Assembly: GCA_963772845.1 (NCBI GenBank)
Contig: CAVYYW010000015.1
Location: 1 to 35,306, forward strand
Origin: CAVYYW01 sp963772845
GTDB taxonomy: Bacteria; Bacillota; Bacilli; Bacillales; Sporolactobacillaceae
Length of the DNA stretch: 35,306 nucleotides
Direction of reading: 5' to 3'
In this document: in pieces, positions 17,364 to 25,437 of the stretch
Layout of the letters: each line of letters starts with the position of its first letter
Numbering within the stretch: the stretch's first letter is position 1
Program-made: the position numbers and the translations under genes
The notes under the pieces: generated by a model
Seen by the model: only the letters and a program-made list of their open reading frames with translations
What the model was told of the DNA's origin: nothing
Database searches by the model: none

Positions 17364-18259
17364 GTGTGGCTGTAGCATGCAAAGCGATAACAAAAGCTTA
17401 CGGCAAAAAGAAGGCTTTAAATAACCTTTCTTTTGAGATTCAAGAGAATACGATCACAGGGCTTATCGGCAGAAATGGTGCAGGAAAAACAACCTTGTTA
17501 AAAATAATTGCCGGATTTTTACGTGAAACTTCCGGTGAAATACGCGTTTTATCAAAACCACCCTTCAATGATCTGTTTGTCTCAGCCAATTCCATTTTAA
17601 TTGATGATCAGATGTCTCTTCCTGCTTCCATGCAGCTGAATGAAATTTTGGACACTGCAAGCCGCTTATACGGAAACTGGAATGCTGAACTGGCTAACCG
17701 TCTTTGTGAGTATTTTTCACTTAACCTCAACCAGAACCACAATAATTTATCTAAAGGAATGAAAAGTTCCTTCAATATGATTTTAGGTTTATCTTCCCGC
17801 TGTGCATTAACGCTTTTTGATGAACCGACGACTGGGATGGACGCAGCTGTGAGAAAAGATTTTTACCGTGCGATGCTGAAGGATTACTTGGCTCATCCCC
17901 GCACTATTATCCTGTCCAGCCATCATTTAGATGAAATCGAACATCTTCTCGAAGACGTTCTTTTGATTAAAGAGGGAAACGTTCTGACTCATACTTCTAT
18001 ATCAGATCTGAAAAATTGGGCCGTTGGTCTTACCGGAGATCGATCATCCATTGATCGATGGACAGATGGCCGTACCCATTATTATGAAAAAAGCCTTCCC
18101 TCGGAGCGTGTGTATACTGTTGTAGAAAATAATTATTCTGAGACGGATCTGCAACGCATGCGAGCCGACGGATTGGTCATTTCCCCAGTGGCCTCTAGTG
18201 ACCTATGTGTCTATTTAACAAGCACGCATAAAGGAGAGATTGATGATGTCTTTAAATGA
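17360..18259 (+). CDS. ABC transporter ATP-binding protein, YtrB-like
   Basis: The 299-aa product is a cytoplasmic ABC ATPase. Walker A is GLIGRNGAGKTTLLKII (about residues 34-50). The signature is LSKGM in place of LSGGQ. Walker B is ALTLFDEPTTGMD and the switch histidine lies in ILSSHHLDEI. The 80-residue C-terminal extension after the ATPase core is common in the YtrB/BcrA-like subfamily. It works with the permease encoded by the next gene. It overlaps the GntR gene by 4 bp, and its own end overlaps the permease start. The substrate is unknown; related systems act in envelope-stress or antibiotic responses. Confidence 0.9.
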   Translation: MSVAVACKAITKAYGKKKALNNLSFEIQENTITGLIGRNGAGKTTLLKIIAGFLRETSGEIRVLSKPPFNDLFVSANSILIDDQMSLPASMQLNEILDTASRLYGNWNAELANRLCEYFSLNLNQNHNNLSKGMKSSFNMILGLSSRCALTLFDEPTTGMDAAVRKDFYRAMLKDYLAHPRTIILSSHHLDEIEHLLEDVLLIKEGNVLTHTSISDLKNWAVGLTGDRSSIDRWTDGRTHYYEKSLPSERVYTVVENNYSETDLQRMRADGLVISPVASSDLCVYLTSTHKGEIDDVFK

Positions 18260-18992
18260 ACCCACTTTGCTTAATGTGGTGTTAAAGCAGTTTAAATACA
18301 AATTCACTTCGTATTCCGGCCTCTTCAGCTCCATGATGGTCCTGCAAATTCTGGCGCTTTTCTTTTCGTTAAACGGTATTGGAAGTTTTATGGGAGGATC
18401 TGATACCTTCGAAGTAAAAGCAACCACTTATTCAGCCGATATCGTTATTTTTTTCATGCTATTATGGGCGCTTTTTACCTCTATCCTGATTACAACCAAA
18501 CCTTACCGAGAAGACGACTTTACCTTTGTAACGACAAGAGTCAGCAGCCATCTGTCCAATGCCTTATTTCTTTTGGCAGCAAGCATCATTGCTGGCACAT
18601 CTGCCATTCTATCAAGCTTTCTTCTGAAAATAATCATATATTTAATCGGCACTGGCCATTATATTGCAGGTAATGCCGCAGCAGGATTCCAAGGAATATT
18701 GATCGGTATTGTTGCCACCAGCTTGTATGTCTTTCTCTTTAGCTCTCTTGGCTACATAATAGGAACCCTTATACAGCTAAACAGAGCTTTTGCTGTCATC
18801 ATTCCAGTGTTATTCATTGGACTCACGACCTTTGGGGAAAGAGCAGGGTATGGACATACTGCGGCGTCTATTGTTGGATTTTTCTCAACTGAGTCTAGCT
18901 TCGTTCTGTTTTTTGTTAAAGTGATTGTTAGTGCAGTCTTACTTTTTGCAGGATCAATCGCTATTTTCAACCGAATGGAGGTCCGCCAATGA
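18243..18992 (+). CDS. ABC transporter permease of the GntR-linked operon
   Basis: A membrane protein of about 249 aa with six or so hydrophobic segments (for example VVIFFMLLWALFTSILI-like, SNALFLLAASIIAGTSAI and AFAVIIPVLFIGLTTF). It should be the membrane partner of the ATPase. Three consecutive start codons (TTG 18240, ATG 18243, ATG 18246) follow AAGGAG (18231-18236). I prefer 18243 or 18246 for spacing. The gene overlaps the ATPase end, and its stop overlaps the next start by 4 bp, typical of one polycistronic unit. No closer family assignment is possible by eye. Confidence 0.8.
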   Translation: MMSLNEPTLLNVVLKQFKYKFTSYSGLFSSMMVLQILALFFSLNGIGSFMGGSDTFEVKATTYSADIVIFFMLLWALFTSILITTKPYREDDFTFVTTRVSSHLSNALFLLAASIIAGTSAILSSFLLKIIIYLIGTGHYIAGNAAAGFQGILIGIVATSLYVFLFSSLGYIIGTLIQLNRAFAVIIPVLFIGLTTFGERAGYGHTAASIVGFFSTESSFVLFFVKVIVSAVLLFAGSIAIFNRMEVRQ

Positions 18993-19219
18993 TTGCTTTC
19001 GGTCCAATCATTATCATTCTTTTAATCATCGGCCTTAGTGTATTTATGTTTAAAAGATCCAGAAAGAAAACGCGAACGTATTTATCCAACGTGCAAAGGA
19101 TGAAACTGCTCGGAGGCTATATGATCATCATGCTTCTTTCCGCTGTTATTTGCGCGTTCATTCCTGATGAAAAAAGTTCAGCGATTCAGCCAGCTAAAAA
19201 AACAGTCCACTTCTCATGA
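18989..19219 (+). CDS. N-terminal part of a frameshifted membrane-anchored protein
   Basis: The 76-codon frame has two hydrophobic segments (residues 2-20 and about 42-60) separated by a basic loop, then ends shortly after PAKKTVHFS. At the A7 run (19196-19202), removing one A would join it in frame to the next piece, giving one protein of about 231 aa with a membrane N-terminus and a soluble domain of about 165 aa. Its ATG overlaps the permease stop. As it stands it would encode only the anchor. Sequencing error, real mutation or transcriptional slippage at the A-run are all possible. Function unknown; it belongs to the GntR-ABC operon. Confidence 0.6.
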   Translation: MIAFGPIIIILLIIGLSVFMFKRSRKKTRTYLSNVQRMKLLGGYMIIMLLSAVICAFIPDEKSSAIQPAKKTVHFS

Positions 19220-19685
19220 GCATGAAGATTTATATAACTTAGCCATAAATGGAAACCCTAAAAAAATTGATCCTTCATTTATCACTGACCAATGGGAAAA
19301 AGACTACCATCAACACGTCTTAAATCTGAGTCTAAAAAATGGCGATTCCCTTGATCCAATGATTGTCATTGAAAAAAAGCCGGTCAACGATCATAAGATT
19401 GAAGGCACTTTTTATCAGACCCCATCTAAAATTAATGGAATGGATGTATCAAAAAGTATTCCTGCTCCCAACCTTGAATGGTCTCAGGATACACTAACCT
19501 TCACAAGCATCAAGAAAACGATCAACCTAACCCTGATAAAAAAGGAATTCCCCATCGAGCAATTCACCGGAAAGACACCATCGGGTCATAATGGCTCTTT
19601 CGGTATGCAGGTGTTGTATATGCGTGTGCCAAAGGATTTGAAAATAATAAGCAGTAAAAGTGTTTCCGTTGAGTACGTGAAATAG
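19167..19685 (+). CDS. Soluble C-terminal part of the frameshifted protein
   Basis: An open frame to 19685 that overlaps the previous frame. Only the part from about 19203 (QSTSHEHEDLYNLAINGN onward) looks like the natural continuation of the membrane anchor. The proposed ATG 19167 has no ribosome binding site. The domain is mixed beta-rich, with no motif I recognise, and would face outside the cell if fused to the anchor. A terminator follows, so this is the operon end. The two frames are best read as one interrupted gene, 18989-19685. Confidence 0.55.
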   Translation: MKKVQRFSQLKKQSTSHEHEDLYNLAINGNPKKIDPSFITDQWEKDYHQHVLNLSLKNGDSLDPMIVIEKKPVNDHKIEGTFYQTPSKINGMDVSKSIPAPNLEWSQDTLTFTSIKKTINLTLIKKEFPIEQFTGKTPSGHNGSFGMQVLYMRVPKDLKIISSKSVSVEYVK

Positions 19686-19695
19686 ATGGATTGAT

Positions 19696-19730
19696 AAAAC
19701 CACAGCGAAATGCACGCTGTGGTTTATTTT
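19696..19730 (+). terminator. Terminator of the GntR-ABC operon
   Basis: AAACCACAGCG/CGCTGTGGTTT perfect stem followed by ATTTT, 12 bp past the last stop codon. Confidence 0.85.
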
Positions 19731-19766
19731 AACTTCTAAATGTACTCCCGGCATTTCGACAACAAC

Positions 19767-19795
19767 CGACAAAACCCGGGGCGTGACAGGCACCG
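19767..19795 (+). repeat. REP-like repeat, copy 2
   Basis: Same 29-bp sequence and orientation as 16897-16925 with one base difference. It lies between the operon terminator and the 3' end of a DinB-family gene. Confidence 0.7.
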
Positions 19796-19802
19796 CCTAA
19801 AC

Positions 19803-20261
19803 TTAAACCAAATCCGTATCCGGTGGCGTATAGCCTAATTGCCGTGCCATTGAGACAATTTGTCCTTTATGGTGGAATTCATGTGTCATAGTGTGAGTCA
19901 TCAGCCAAAGCACAGAAAACACATCCTCTTCCACCTCCCCTTTAATTTTGTGCTCATAATTCCCTTCAAACTCATTTAAAAATTTATAAACAGTCTTGTC
20001 CGTTTCTTTAAAAAGCTCCCTCATTTGTTTTACGTCTTTTACACTGGCAGGATCGACTTTATCTCCCGTTTCTTTTAAACCAAACCTTGATAGCCAGTAC
20101 GTGTAGCATTGCGAAACATGCACATGCAGATTCCGAATCGATCCCCAGCCAAACCCATCTAACTCTTTGATATAATCATCAGGCTTTATTGTCTCGCAGA
20201 ATTGAAATAGTGACTCTCTTGTATTCTTGACTAGATCATATTGTTGTTTTAGGATATCCAT
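19803..20261 (-). CDS. DinB-family protein (four-helix metalloenzyme), first of three
   Basis: The 152-aa product fits the DinB/YfiT four-helix bundle superfamily, which includes bacillithiol S-transferases that detoxify electrophiles. The putative metal-binding histidines are in IRNLHVHVSQCY (about residues 42-53) and in the HEFHHKGQIV motif (about 128-137). B. subtilis DinB and YjoA are similar in length. The enzymatic activity of this member is unknown. AAGGAGGG is well placed before the ATG. The gene is the first of three DinB-fold genes in 2.5 kb and directly follows a methyltransferase gene (29-bp gap), with which it may be co-transcribed. Confidence 0.85.
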   Translation of the reverse strand: MDILKQQYDLVKNTRESLFQFCETIKPDDYIKELDGFGWGSIRNLHVHVSQCYTYWLSRFGLKETGDKVDPASVKDVKQMRELFKETDKTVYKFLNEFEGNYEHKIKGEVEEDVFSVLWLMTHTMTHEFHHKGQIVSMARQLGYTPPDTDLV

Positions 20262-20290
20262 TTTACTTTCCCTCCTTTATTTATCGAACA

Positions 20291-21136
20291 TTATTCAGCG
20301 ATCATCGCGTATATGGACAATGGCTGAGCAGCATGACTTTCTAATGATTCTTCTAATAAATTGACTTCAGATTGAATAAGAGATTTGAATTTTGCAGGCA
20401 AACGGTTGATTTTATCCAGTTCAAATTGATATTCAGTTAACGTGTTCTCTATCTCCCACTTACCATCCTGCATCTCAACCGATACAAATGATTTGTCGCT
20501 GATTATGTTCCAACCCGTATTTTCAGCAAGAATCTTAATATCATTTGGCGTAAACAATGTGCGGATATTCGATTGGCTGTTTTCTTTAAAACATTCGTAC
20601 TGGGCCTGAAGCAGGATTGCTAAAAAATGCGGGAGCTGCTCAATCGTCTTCATTCGTGCATCCCACTCAGCAAAGCATAACCGCTTGCCCCACCTTCTCA
20701 ATTTCTTTAATGCTCCAGAAAATTCATCAAAAGATTTAAAGTACCAGGAGCAATGCGACAGGACAATGACATCAAACGCATTTTCAGGGAAATCAACTTT
20801 CGAAGATAATAGATCAACGTCGAAATCTATTTTTATCTGTTTTCCGAGCTTTGATTTTTTTAAATGCTCAGCAGCATACGCCAGTGTGATCGGTCTACCA
20901 TAATCAGGTGACGCACGGTCGATCCCATGAACAAAACCATTTTCTCCTGTCAGGTATGCCAAGACGGCTGTGGTATCGCCTTGTCCGCAGCCTATTTCCA
21001 GGATTCTGCTGCCCTCTTTTATATCCCAGTATTGAGCAAGCTTAAGGCGATGCTCAGTCTGTACTCTTTGTATCGTAGGATCACCATTGCTTATCGCCAT
21101 ACACTCTACAATATTATCTATAACTCTGTCGCTCAT
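20291..21136 (-). CDS. SAM-dependent class I methyltransferase
   Basis: The 281-aa product has the class I methyltransferase fold: motif I ILEIGCGQGDTTAVLAY (about residues 45-61), GIDRASPDYG after strand 2, FDVIVLSHCSWYF at motif II-III and LRRWGKRLCFAEWDAR at motif IV-V. The C-terminal 100 residues are mainly helical and may shape the substrate site. It resembles small-molecule methyltransferases rather than rRNA or DNA enzymes, but the substrate is not identifiable. AGGGGTGG precedes the ATG. It is sandwiched between DinB-family genes on the same strand, 29 bp upstream of the first. Confidence 0.83.
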   Translation of the reverse strand: MSDRVIDNIVECMAISNGDPTIQRVQTEHRLKLAQYWDIKEGSRILEIGCGQGDTTAVLAYLTGENGFVHGIDRASPDYGRPITLAYAAEHLKKSKLGKQIKIDFDVDLLSSKVDFPENAFDVIVLSHCSWYFKSFDEFSGALKKLRRWGKRLCFAEWDARMKTIEQLPHFLAILLQAQYECFKENSQSNIRTLFTPNDIKILAENTGWNIISDKSFVSVEMQDGKWEIENTLTEYQFELDKINRLPAKFKSLIQSEVNLLEESLESHAAQPLSIYAMIAE

Positions 21137-21230
21137 ATTCCACCCCTATTAAACTTTATCCACCAAAACTATTAACAGATAGGCAGGCCGTTCAATATTA
21201 AGCCCGATTTGTATCCGGCACATTAATCTT

Positions 21231-21728
21231 CTAAAAACTCGCATACCAGTAGCGTGTAAAGTCAGTCGTAACTGAAGGATGGCCCATTTGACGCAGCATG
21301 GCGGTAATGTTGCCGCGATGATAGGTTGCATGCGTGACAATATGCATAACCATCTCTGATAAATTCTTTTCGCATCTGCCTTCCCACGGAATATTGAGAA
21401 CCCGTTGCGTTTCAAAATCTTCTTGCTTACTTAAAAATGCTTTATATTTCTGTGACAATGCTTCAAACAGCCTGGCCATTTCTTTAATGCCTTTGCCCTC
21501 TCCTGAATCTTTCTCAACATCCAGGGCTTCAGGCATGTCCTTGCCTGTGATAATTTGGAACCAGAGCTGGTCAACAATATACATGTGCGAAACAACCTTT
21601 GCGATAGATGGAAAAACACTCTCAATTTCTTTATGGTAAACCTCATCAGGAAGTTCGAGGATCCTGGCGAATAATGTTTGATTTGCCCAAGCGTGGTACT
21701 CATACATTTGTACAGCGAGATGTGTCAT
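21231..21728 (-). CDS. DinB-family protein, YjoA-like, second of three
   Basis: The 165-aa product is a typical DinB protein: N-terminal MYEYHAWANQTLFARI, first metal-ligand region VVSHMYIVDQLWFQ (about residues 45-58) and the canonical HIVTHATYHRGNITAMLRQMG (about 129-149) with the paired histidine ligands. DinB-fold enzymes of Firmicutes commonly act as thiol transferases using bacillithiol. It shows clear motif similarity to, but only distant identity with, the other two copies, so these are old paralogues rather than a recent tandem duplication. An upstream terminator separates it from the third copy. Confidence 0.9.
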   Translation of the reverse strand: MTHLAVQMYEYHAWANQTLFARILELPDEVYHKEIESVFPSIAKVVSHMYIVDQLWFQIITGKDMPEALDVEKDSGEGKGIKEMARLFEALSQKYKAFLSKQEDFETQRVLNIPWEGRCEKNLSEMVMHIVTHATYHRGNITAMLRQMGHPSVTTDFTRYWYASF

Positions 21729-21750
21729 CTTTTCATTCCTTTCTATACGA

Positions 21751-21781
21751 AAAACCTGTATTTATATCAAATACAGGTTTC
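21751..21781 (-). terminator. Terminator of the third DinB-family gene
   Basis: AAACCTGTATTTG/AAATACAGGTTT stem on the minus strand followed by TTCG. It lies between two DinB genes. Confidence 0.75.
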
Positions 21782-21797
21782 CGTGTTATGAATTGCC

Positions 21798-22259
21798 TTA
21801 GCGTTCGAAAAACGCTGGAGGCTCAATTCCGAGAGCGCGCAAATAGACATAGCCCTGGCCGCGATGGTGAATCTCATTTTCCAGAGCATACATTAAGCGG
21901 CTAAAATGACTCATTTCAGGACCGAAAAATGGATCTTTTTCCACAGTAGCAAGTCGCTCTTCTGTGATTTTATCCCAAATCTCAAGCGTTTCATTTCTTA
22001 CTTTTTCACAGGCAGCCAAGAGATCATTCTTTTTTGAAATATCAAATTCTCCTGGCTTCCACTCCCATTCGTTCAGTGCAATACCGCGCACATAGGCTTT
22101 TTCAATACCCAAAATTTCAGTCACCATTTTTGAAAAAGGCCGCATCTGTTCTGCTGCTGTAAAGTTAAAAAGTTTGTCTTCAGGAAATGCTTCGATCGTC
22201 CTCACTGTCAGTCTTCTGTTGCCTTCAAAAGCTTCTAATAGCTCTTCCTTCGATAACAT
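21798..22259 (-). CDS. DinB-family protein, third of three
   Basis: The product of about 153 aa starts at MLSKEELLEAF. I choose ATG 22259 because GGGAGTGG precedes it at ten bases; a GTG-initiated frame 13 codons longer exists. The four-helix DinB pattern is visible: RTIEAFPEDKLFNF, then MVTEILGIEKAYVRG, then LENEIHHRGQGYVYLRALG near the C-terminus with the HHRGQ metal motif. The first ligand position (usually His in helix 2) appears altered, because MVTEILGIE has no histidine. Metal binding or activity may therefore differ from standard DinB enzymes. Confidence 0.83.
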   Translation of the reverse strand: MLSKEELLEAFEGNRRLTVRTIEAFPEDKLFNFTAAEQMRPFSKMVTEILGIEKAYVRGIALNEWEWKPGEFDISKKNDLLAACEKVRNETLEIWDKITEERLATVEKDPFFGPEMSHFSRLMYALENEIHHRGQGYVYLRALGIEPPAFFER

Positions 22260-22392
22260 AGTCAGACCACTCCCATGATTACACGTTTTTTTGTCCACAG
22301 TATGTATTCGGGAAACTTGTCGCTTTTTCCTGCATTACCTCCCGTTTCACCACAAGTTTATGTACGACGATATTCTTCGCTCCCAAAGTAAA

Positions 22393-22418
22393 AACGCTCA
22401 CCCCATGAGGCGAGCGTT
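22393..22418 (-). terminator. Terminator of the NfeD-flotillin operon
   Basis: AACGCTCGCC..GGTGAGCGTT stem on the minus strand followed by TTTAC, just past the flotillin stop. Confidence 0.85.
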
Positions 22419-22424
22419 ACGTAT

Positions 22425-23963
22425 CTAATACGATTCCGAGCTTGTTACAGGCTCTCTTGACTCATCTGGTTTTTCAGCTGGCTTGCTAGGATGGGCCTGT
22501 TGGGCAGGTGCTGCTTCCATGGCCTTGTTGTTTAGAATCCGTGAACTGGATCGTTTGGTCAGTCCTTGCAAAATCCCGTTTAGGTCAATCCCTGAGACAT
22601 CTTTTAGGGTTTCAGGCATTTGTGTCATTAATTTCGTCACGTAGTTGCTCATGCGTGCGACGCCATCCCCCTCGCCTGAGCCGTTATCGATCACTGTGAC
22701 TTTATCAATTGAGCGTATCGGTGAGGCCACTTTTTCAGCAAAGTCAGGCAGCATTTTGGCAAGCATATCGAGAATGGCAGCTTCGCCGTATTTCTCCATG
22801 GCTTCAGCGAGCTTTTCTTTTGCTTCTGCTTCAGCAAGACCTCTGGCACGAATGATTTCAGCTTCCGCATTACCTCTGGCGCGTTCTGAGGATGCAGCTG
22901 CCTCCCCTTCCATACGAACCTTCTCAGCATCAGCCTCGGCTGCCTTCACCCGTGTTACTTTATCCGCTTCCGCACGCTGTTCCGCTGCATAACGATCCGC
23001 ATCGGCTCTCTTTTTCACTTGAGCATCATATTGACGTTCACTTCTCAAGATTTCTTTTTCTTCCAATTCGATTGCTTTCTGTTTTTTAACGAGTTCAATT
23101 TTCATTTGTTCTTCAGTTACTTCCTGCTCAGAACGCGCTTTTTGTAAATCGTAGGACATATCCGCTTCTGCTTTCGAGCGGTCCTGGTCACGTTTAAACG
23201 AAGCAACCTTTAATTCTTTTTCCTTAATGGCTTCAGCGATATTGGTATCCCGAAGCAGCTCGGCTTTTTGTCCGTCTTCATCAGCTTTCGCTTTACGAAT
23301 TCGCGAATCACGGATCGCATCGGCTTCAGAAATCTCTGCGTCCCGCTTTACTTCGGCGATACGCGGTTTACCCAATGCATCAAGATAACCGTTCTCATCC
23401 TGGACATCTTTAATGGTAAAAGAAACAATTTGAAGGCCCATTTTTTTTAGGTCAACAGAGGCCTGTCCTTGAACCTCCTGGGCAAAGCGGTCCCGGTTTT
23501 TATAAATCTCTTCCACCGTCATCGTTCCGAGAATCGCTCTTAAGTGACCTTCAAGCACTTCCTGCGCTTCAGCCTCAAGTTCAGAGTCTTTTTTTCCAAG
23601 GAATTGCTCAGCTGCTGTAGCGATCGCTTCGGTTGTATTGCCGACTTTAATGATCGCTGTCGCATTAGCCATAACCGGTACACCATTTTCTGTATAGACG
23701 TTAGGCGTTGAAACATCAAGCTTATGCGAGCGCAGGCTGATCAGTTCTTTTTGCTGGAAAATCGGCAAAATAAACGAACCGCCGCCACGCACAATTTTTA
23801 TTTTCCCTTCAGATTCATCAGAAAAGACATTCTTGGCACCCAGAAAACTCCCCGTGACAATCATTGCATCATCGGCACCCACTGTTTTGTAGCGTGTGGC
23901 AAATGCAATCGCCAAGATTAAGATAACAGCAACGACAACCCCAATTACAATTAAAAAGTCCAT
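22425..23963 (-). CDS. floT: Flotillin-like membrane microdomain scaffold (FloT/YuaG)
   Basis: The 512-aa product has one N-terminal membrane segment (residues 3-22), an SPFH/PHB domain (about 25-200, with VRGGGSFILPIFQQKELISL) and a long EA-rich coiled-coil flotillin domain (about 215-400). A proline-rich C-terminal tail follows. Length and layout match B. subtilis YuaG (FloT), which organises functional membrane microdomains and works with a NfeD protein. The NfeD gene lies 19 bp upstream on the same strand, and a sigma-W-like promoter precedes it. Nothing looks damaged. Confidence 0.96.
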   Translation of the reverse strand: MDFLIVIGVVVAVILILAIAFATRYKTVGADDAMIVTGSFLGAKNVFSDESEGKIKIVRGGGSFILPIFQQKELISLRSHKLDVSTPNVYTENGVPVMANATAIIKVGNTTEAIATAAEQFLGKKDSELEAEAQEVLEGHLRAILGTMTVEEIYKNRDRFAQEVQGQASVDLKKMGLQIVSFTIKDVQDENGYLDALGKPRIAEVKRDAEISEADAIRDSRIRKAKADEDGQKAELLRDTNIAEAIKEKELKVASFKRDQDRSKAEADMSYDLQKARSEQEVTEEQMKIELVKKQKAIELEEKEILRSERQYDAQVKKRADADRYAAEQRAEADKVTRVKAAEADAEKVRMEGEAAASSERARGNAEAEIIRARGLAEAEAKEKLAEAMEKYGEAAILDMLAKMLPDFAEKVASPIRSIDKVTVIDNGSGEGDGVARMSNYVTKLMTQMPETLKDVSGIDLNGILQGLTKRSSSRILNNKAMEAAPAQQAHPSKPAEKPDESREPVTSSESY

Positions 23964-23982
23964 CTCTTTTTCCCCCTAAAAT

Positions 23983-24501
23983 TTATAAAAAGTCGTCCTC
24001 CATTGGAGAGACGTGCAGCACACCCTCTTTATCGATCTCTACTACGACCACTTTCTTTCCTCTTCCAATATCCAGCCGGTCAAAGCTTTGCGCCGTTTCA
24101 CTCCGGCTCCCTGCGGCTGAAGAAAGCATGACCTCTCCGTACCCAGCTGCCGGAATGGACGTGATGACCTCTGCAATCCGTCCTCGGTAGTCCTGCATGG
24201 AATAAGCATTGCTCGACTCCGCCTGAGAGATCGGAATAATAAGAAAATTATAGATAAGAACATACGTGATCACCCCGAACGCCACCCCGATACCTAATAC
24301 AATACCTGTAGAAAGGAGCGTATACTTTGTTAACAGGATTCCCGTCCCTGAGATAACAGCGAGCGATCCAAACAGGAGAACGGGGTGAAAAAAACCGTCC
24401 AGCACATTGTGCAGAATATCACCAATTAATAGAAATAAAATGGCAACGACTAGACTGCCAATCAGAACATACCAATAGATTGAAATCAGATCGATCGTCA
24501 A
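23983..24501 (-). CDS. yuaF: NfeD-like membrane protein, flotillin partner (YuaF-type)
   Basis: The 172-aa product has membrane segments at about residues 10-28, 38-58 and 62-85, followed by a small soluble beta-barrel (OB-like, about 100-170: RGRIAEVITSIPAAGYGEVMLS, then GKKVVVVEIDKEGVLHVSPM) typical of NfeD proteins. NfeD family members are encoded next to stomatin/flotillin proteins and influence their localisation and membrane fluidity. The pairing with floT reproduces the B. subtilis yuaFGI arrangement, without the third gene yuaI. GGGGGTGATGTG precedes the start. Confidence 0.93.
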   Translation of the reverse strand: MTIDLISIYWYVLIGSLVVAILFLLIGDILHNVLDGFFHPVLLFGSLAVISGTGILLTKYTLLSTGIVLGIGVAFGVITYVLIYNFLIIPISQAESSNAYSMQDYRGRIAEVITSIPAAGYGEVMLSSAAGSRSETAQSFDRLDIGRGKKVVVVEIDKEGVLHVSPMEDDFL

Positions 24502-24563
24502 TCACATCACCCCCTTATGCTTATTCTTATGGGTACGTTTAAGAACAAATGCTATATTACAAA

Positions 24564-24590
24564 TACGTAAATGCTGGAAAAAAGGTTTCC
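24564..24590 (-). promoter_or_regulatory. Sigma-W-type promoter of the NfeD-flotillin operon
   Basis: On the minus strand GGAAAC (-35 region, 24590-24585) is followed after 17 bases by CGTA (24567-24564), the sigma-W pattern (TGAAAC, N16-17, CGTA). In B. subtilis the yuaFGI operon is a known sigma-W target. Confidence 0.65.
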
Positions 24591-24802
24591 AATTTTAGGA
24601 GTATATTTTTTCTGATCGAATGAAAGATGCAGCGAAACCATTTAATGATTTAAGAGAATGTTGGTGGATAAATAAAGGAGAACAATCTAAAAAAAGAGAA
24701 ATTATTATGTACATCGTCCTAAACTGTTACTTATAATTGGTTCCGATTGGGGTTGTTGGTTTGTCCTGAGCATAATGGAACAATGAGAGAGGTGGCTTTC
24801 TA
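24591..24802. other. Gene-free stretch between the NfeD operon and a small membrane gene
   Basis: Contains one 38-codon plus-strand frame (from ATG 24621) without a ribosome binding site, and no clear hairpin. I see nothing further that can be supported. Confidence 0.3.
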
Positions 24803-25003
24803 ATGCACAAAAAAAAATCATCGACACTTGCTCAACTATCGTTTGTTTTTTTTGTTATGATTTTTGTATTCACACTCCACATAGTAATAACTCCACTAAT
24901 CCCACAGTCAAATTATAAAATTTGGCTTGATGCTTTTCTTAGTGTCATTTATGGTAGTTTAGGTGCGTATTTAGGACTGAAAATATTTGTGAAAAAGCAC
25001 TAA
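24803..25003 (+). CDS. Small two-helix membrane protein, unknown
   Basis: The 66-aa product has a lysine-rich start (MHKKKSS) and two hydrophobic segments (about residues 11-31 and 43-60), so it would insert in the membrane as a hairpin. AGAGGTGG lies eight bases upstream of the ATG, which argues that it is translated. I do not recognise the family. It is convergent with the next small gene. Confidence 0.6.
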   Translation: MHKKKSSTLAQLSFVFFVMIFVFTLHIVITPLIPQSNYKIWLDAFLSVIYGSLGAYLGLKIFVKKH

Positions 25004-25044
25004 TTTAACTAGTTAAAAAACTCTTTTCGCAAAGATTCCATTAT

Positions 25045-25251
25045 CTATCCATAATATCCTGCCAAATTTAATAGTGTCACTCCGCATATAGTTACTACAA
25101 CCCCTACTATTATAGCTAATGTTGTCGTTCTAAGGTTTTTAGTATCTATCCATACCGTCATTCCAATAATTACTGTAAATATGACACCAAAAAACAATGA
25201 AGCGAAAGGGTTGGTTGGTGTAATCCAATCATACCAATTAAGAAAGTCCAT
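25045..25251 (-). CDS. Small membrane protein, unknown
   Basis: With the start at ATG 25251 (GGAG about ten bases upstream) the product is 68 aa: a short aromatic N-terminus (MDFLNWYDWITPTNPFASL), one helix at about 19-35 and another at about 44-62. A frame 14 codons longer exists (from 25293), but its start is less well supported. Short proteins of this kind are common in Bacillaceae. I cannot assign a function. Confidence 0.6.
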   Translation of the reverse strand: MDFLNWYDWITPTNPFASLFFGVIFTVIIGMTVWIDTKNLRTTTLAIIVGVVVTICGVTLLNLAGYYG

Positions 25252-25397
25252 TATTCTCAACTCCATTTTCACTATAAAAAATTCATTAAACATAACTGCT
25301 CTTTAGTAAAATCACTCACTATATATAATACCATTAAAAGAAAATTATTCCTTTGAAAATATAACAGCGGCAACCTTTAGGAAAATAGCTAATAAAA

Positions 25398-25422
25398 AAA
25401 GCGCTCACATGTGTGAACGCTC
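25398..25422 (-). terminator. Terminator of the FMN reductase gene
   Basis: AGCG.TCACA/TGTGA.CGCT stem, followed on the minus strand by TTTTTTTATT. Confidence 0.8.
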
Positions 25423-25437
25423 TGATCTCTGATGCAT

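Noticed and set aside
24621..24737. 38-codon plus-strand frame upstream of the small membrane gene
   Set aside because: No ribosome binding site. Only composition argues for it.
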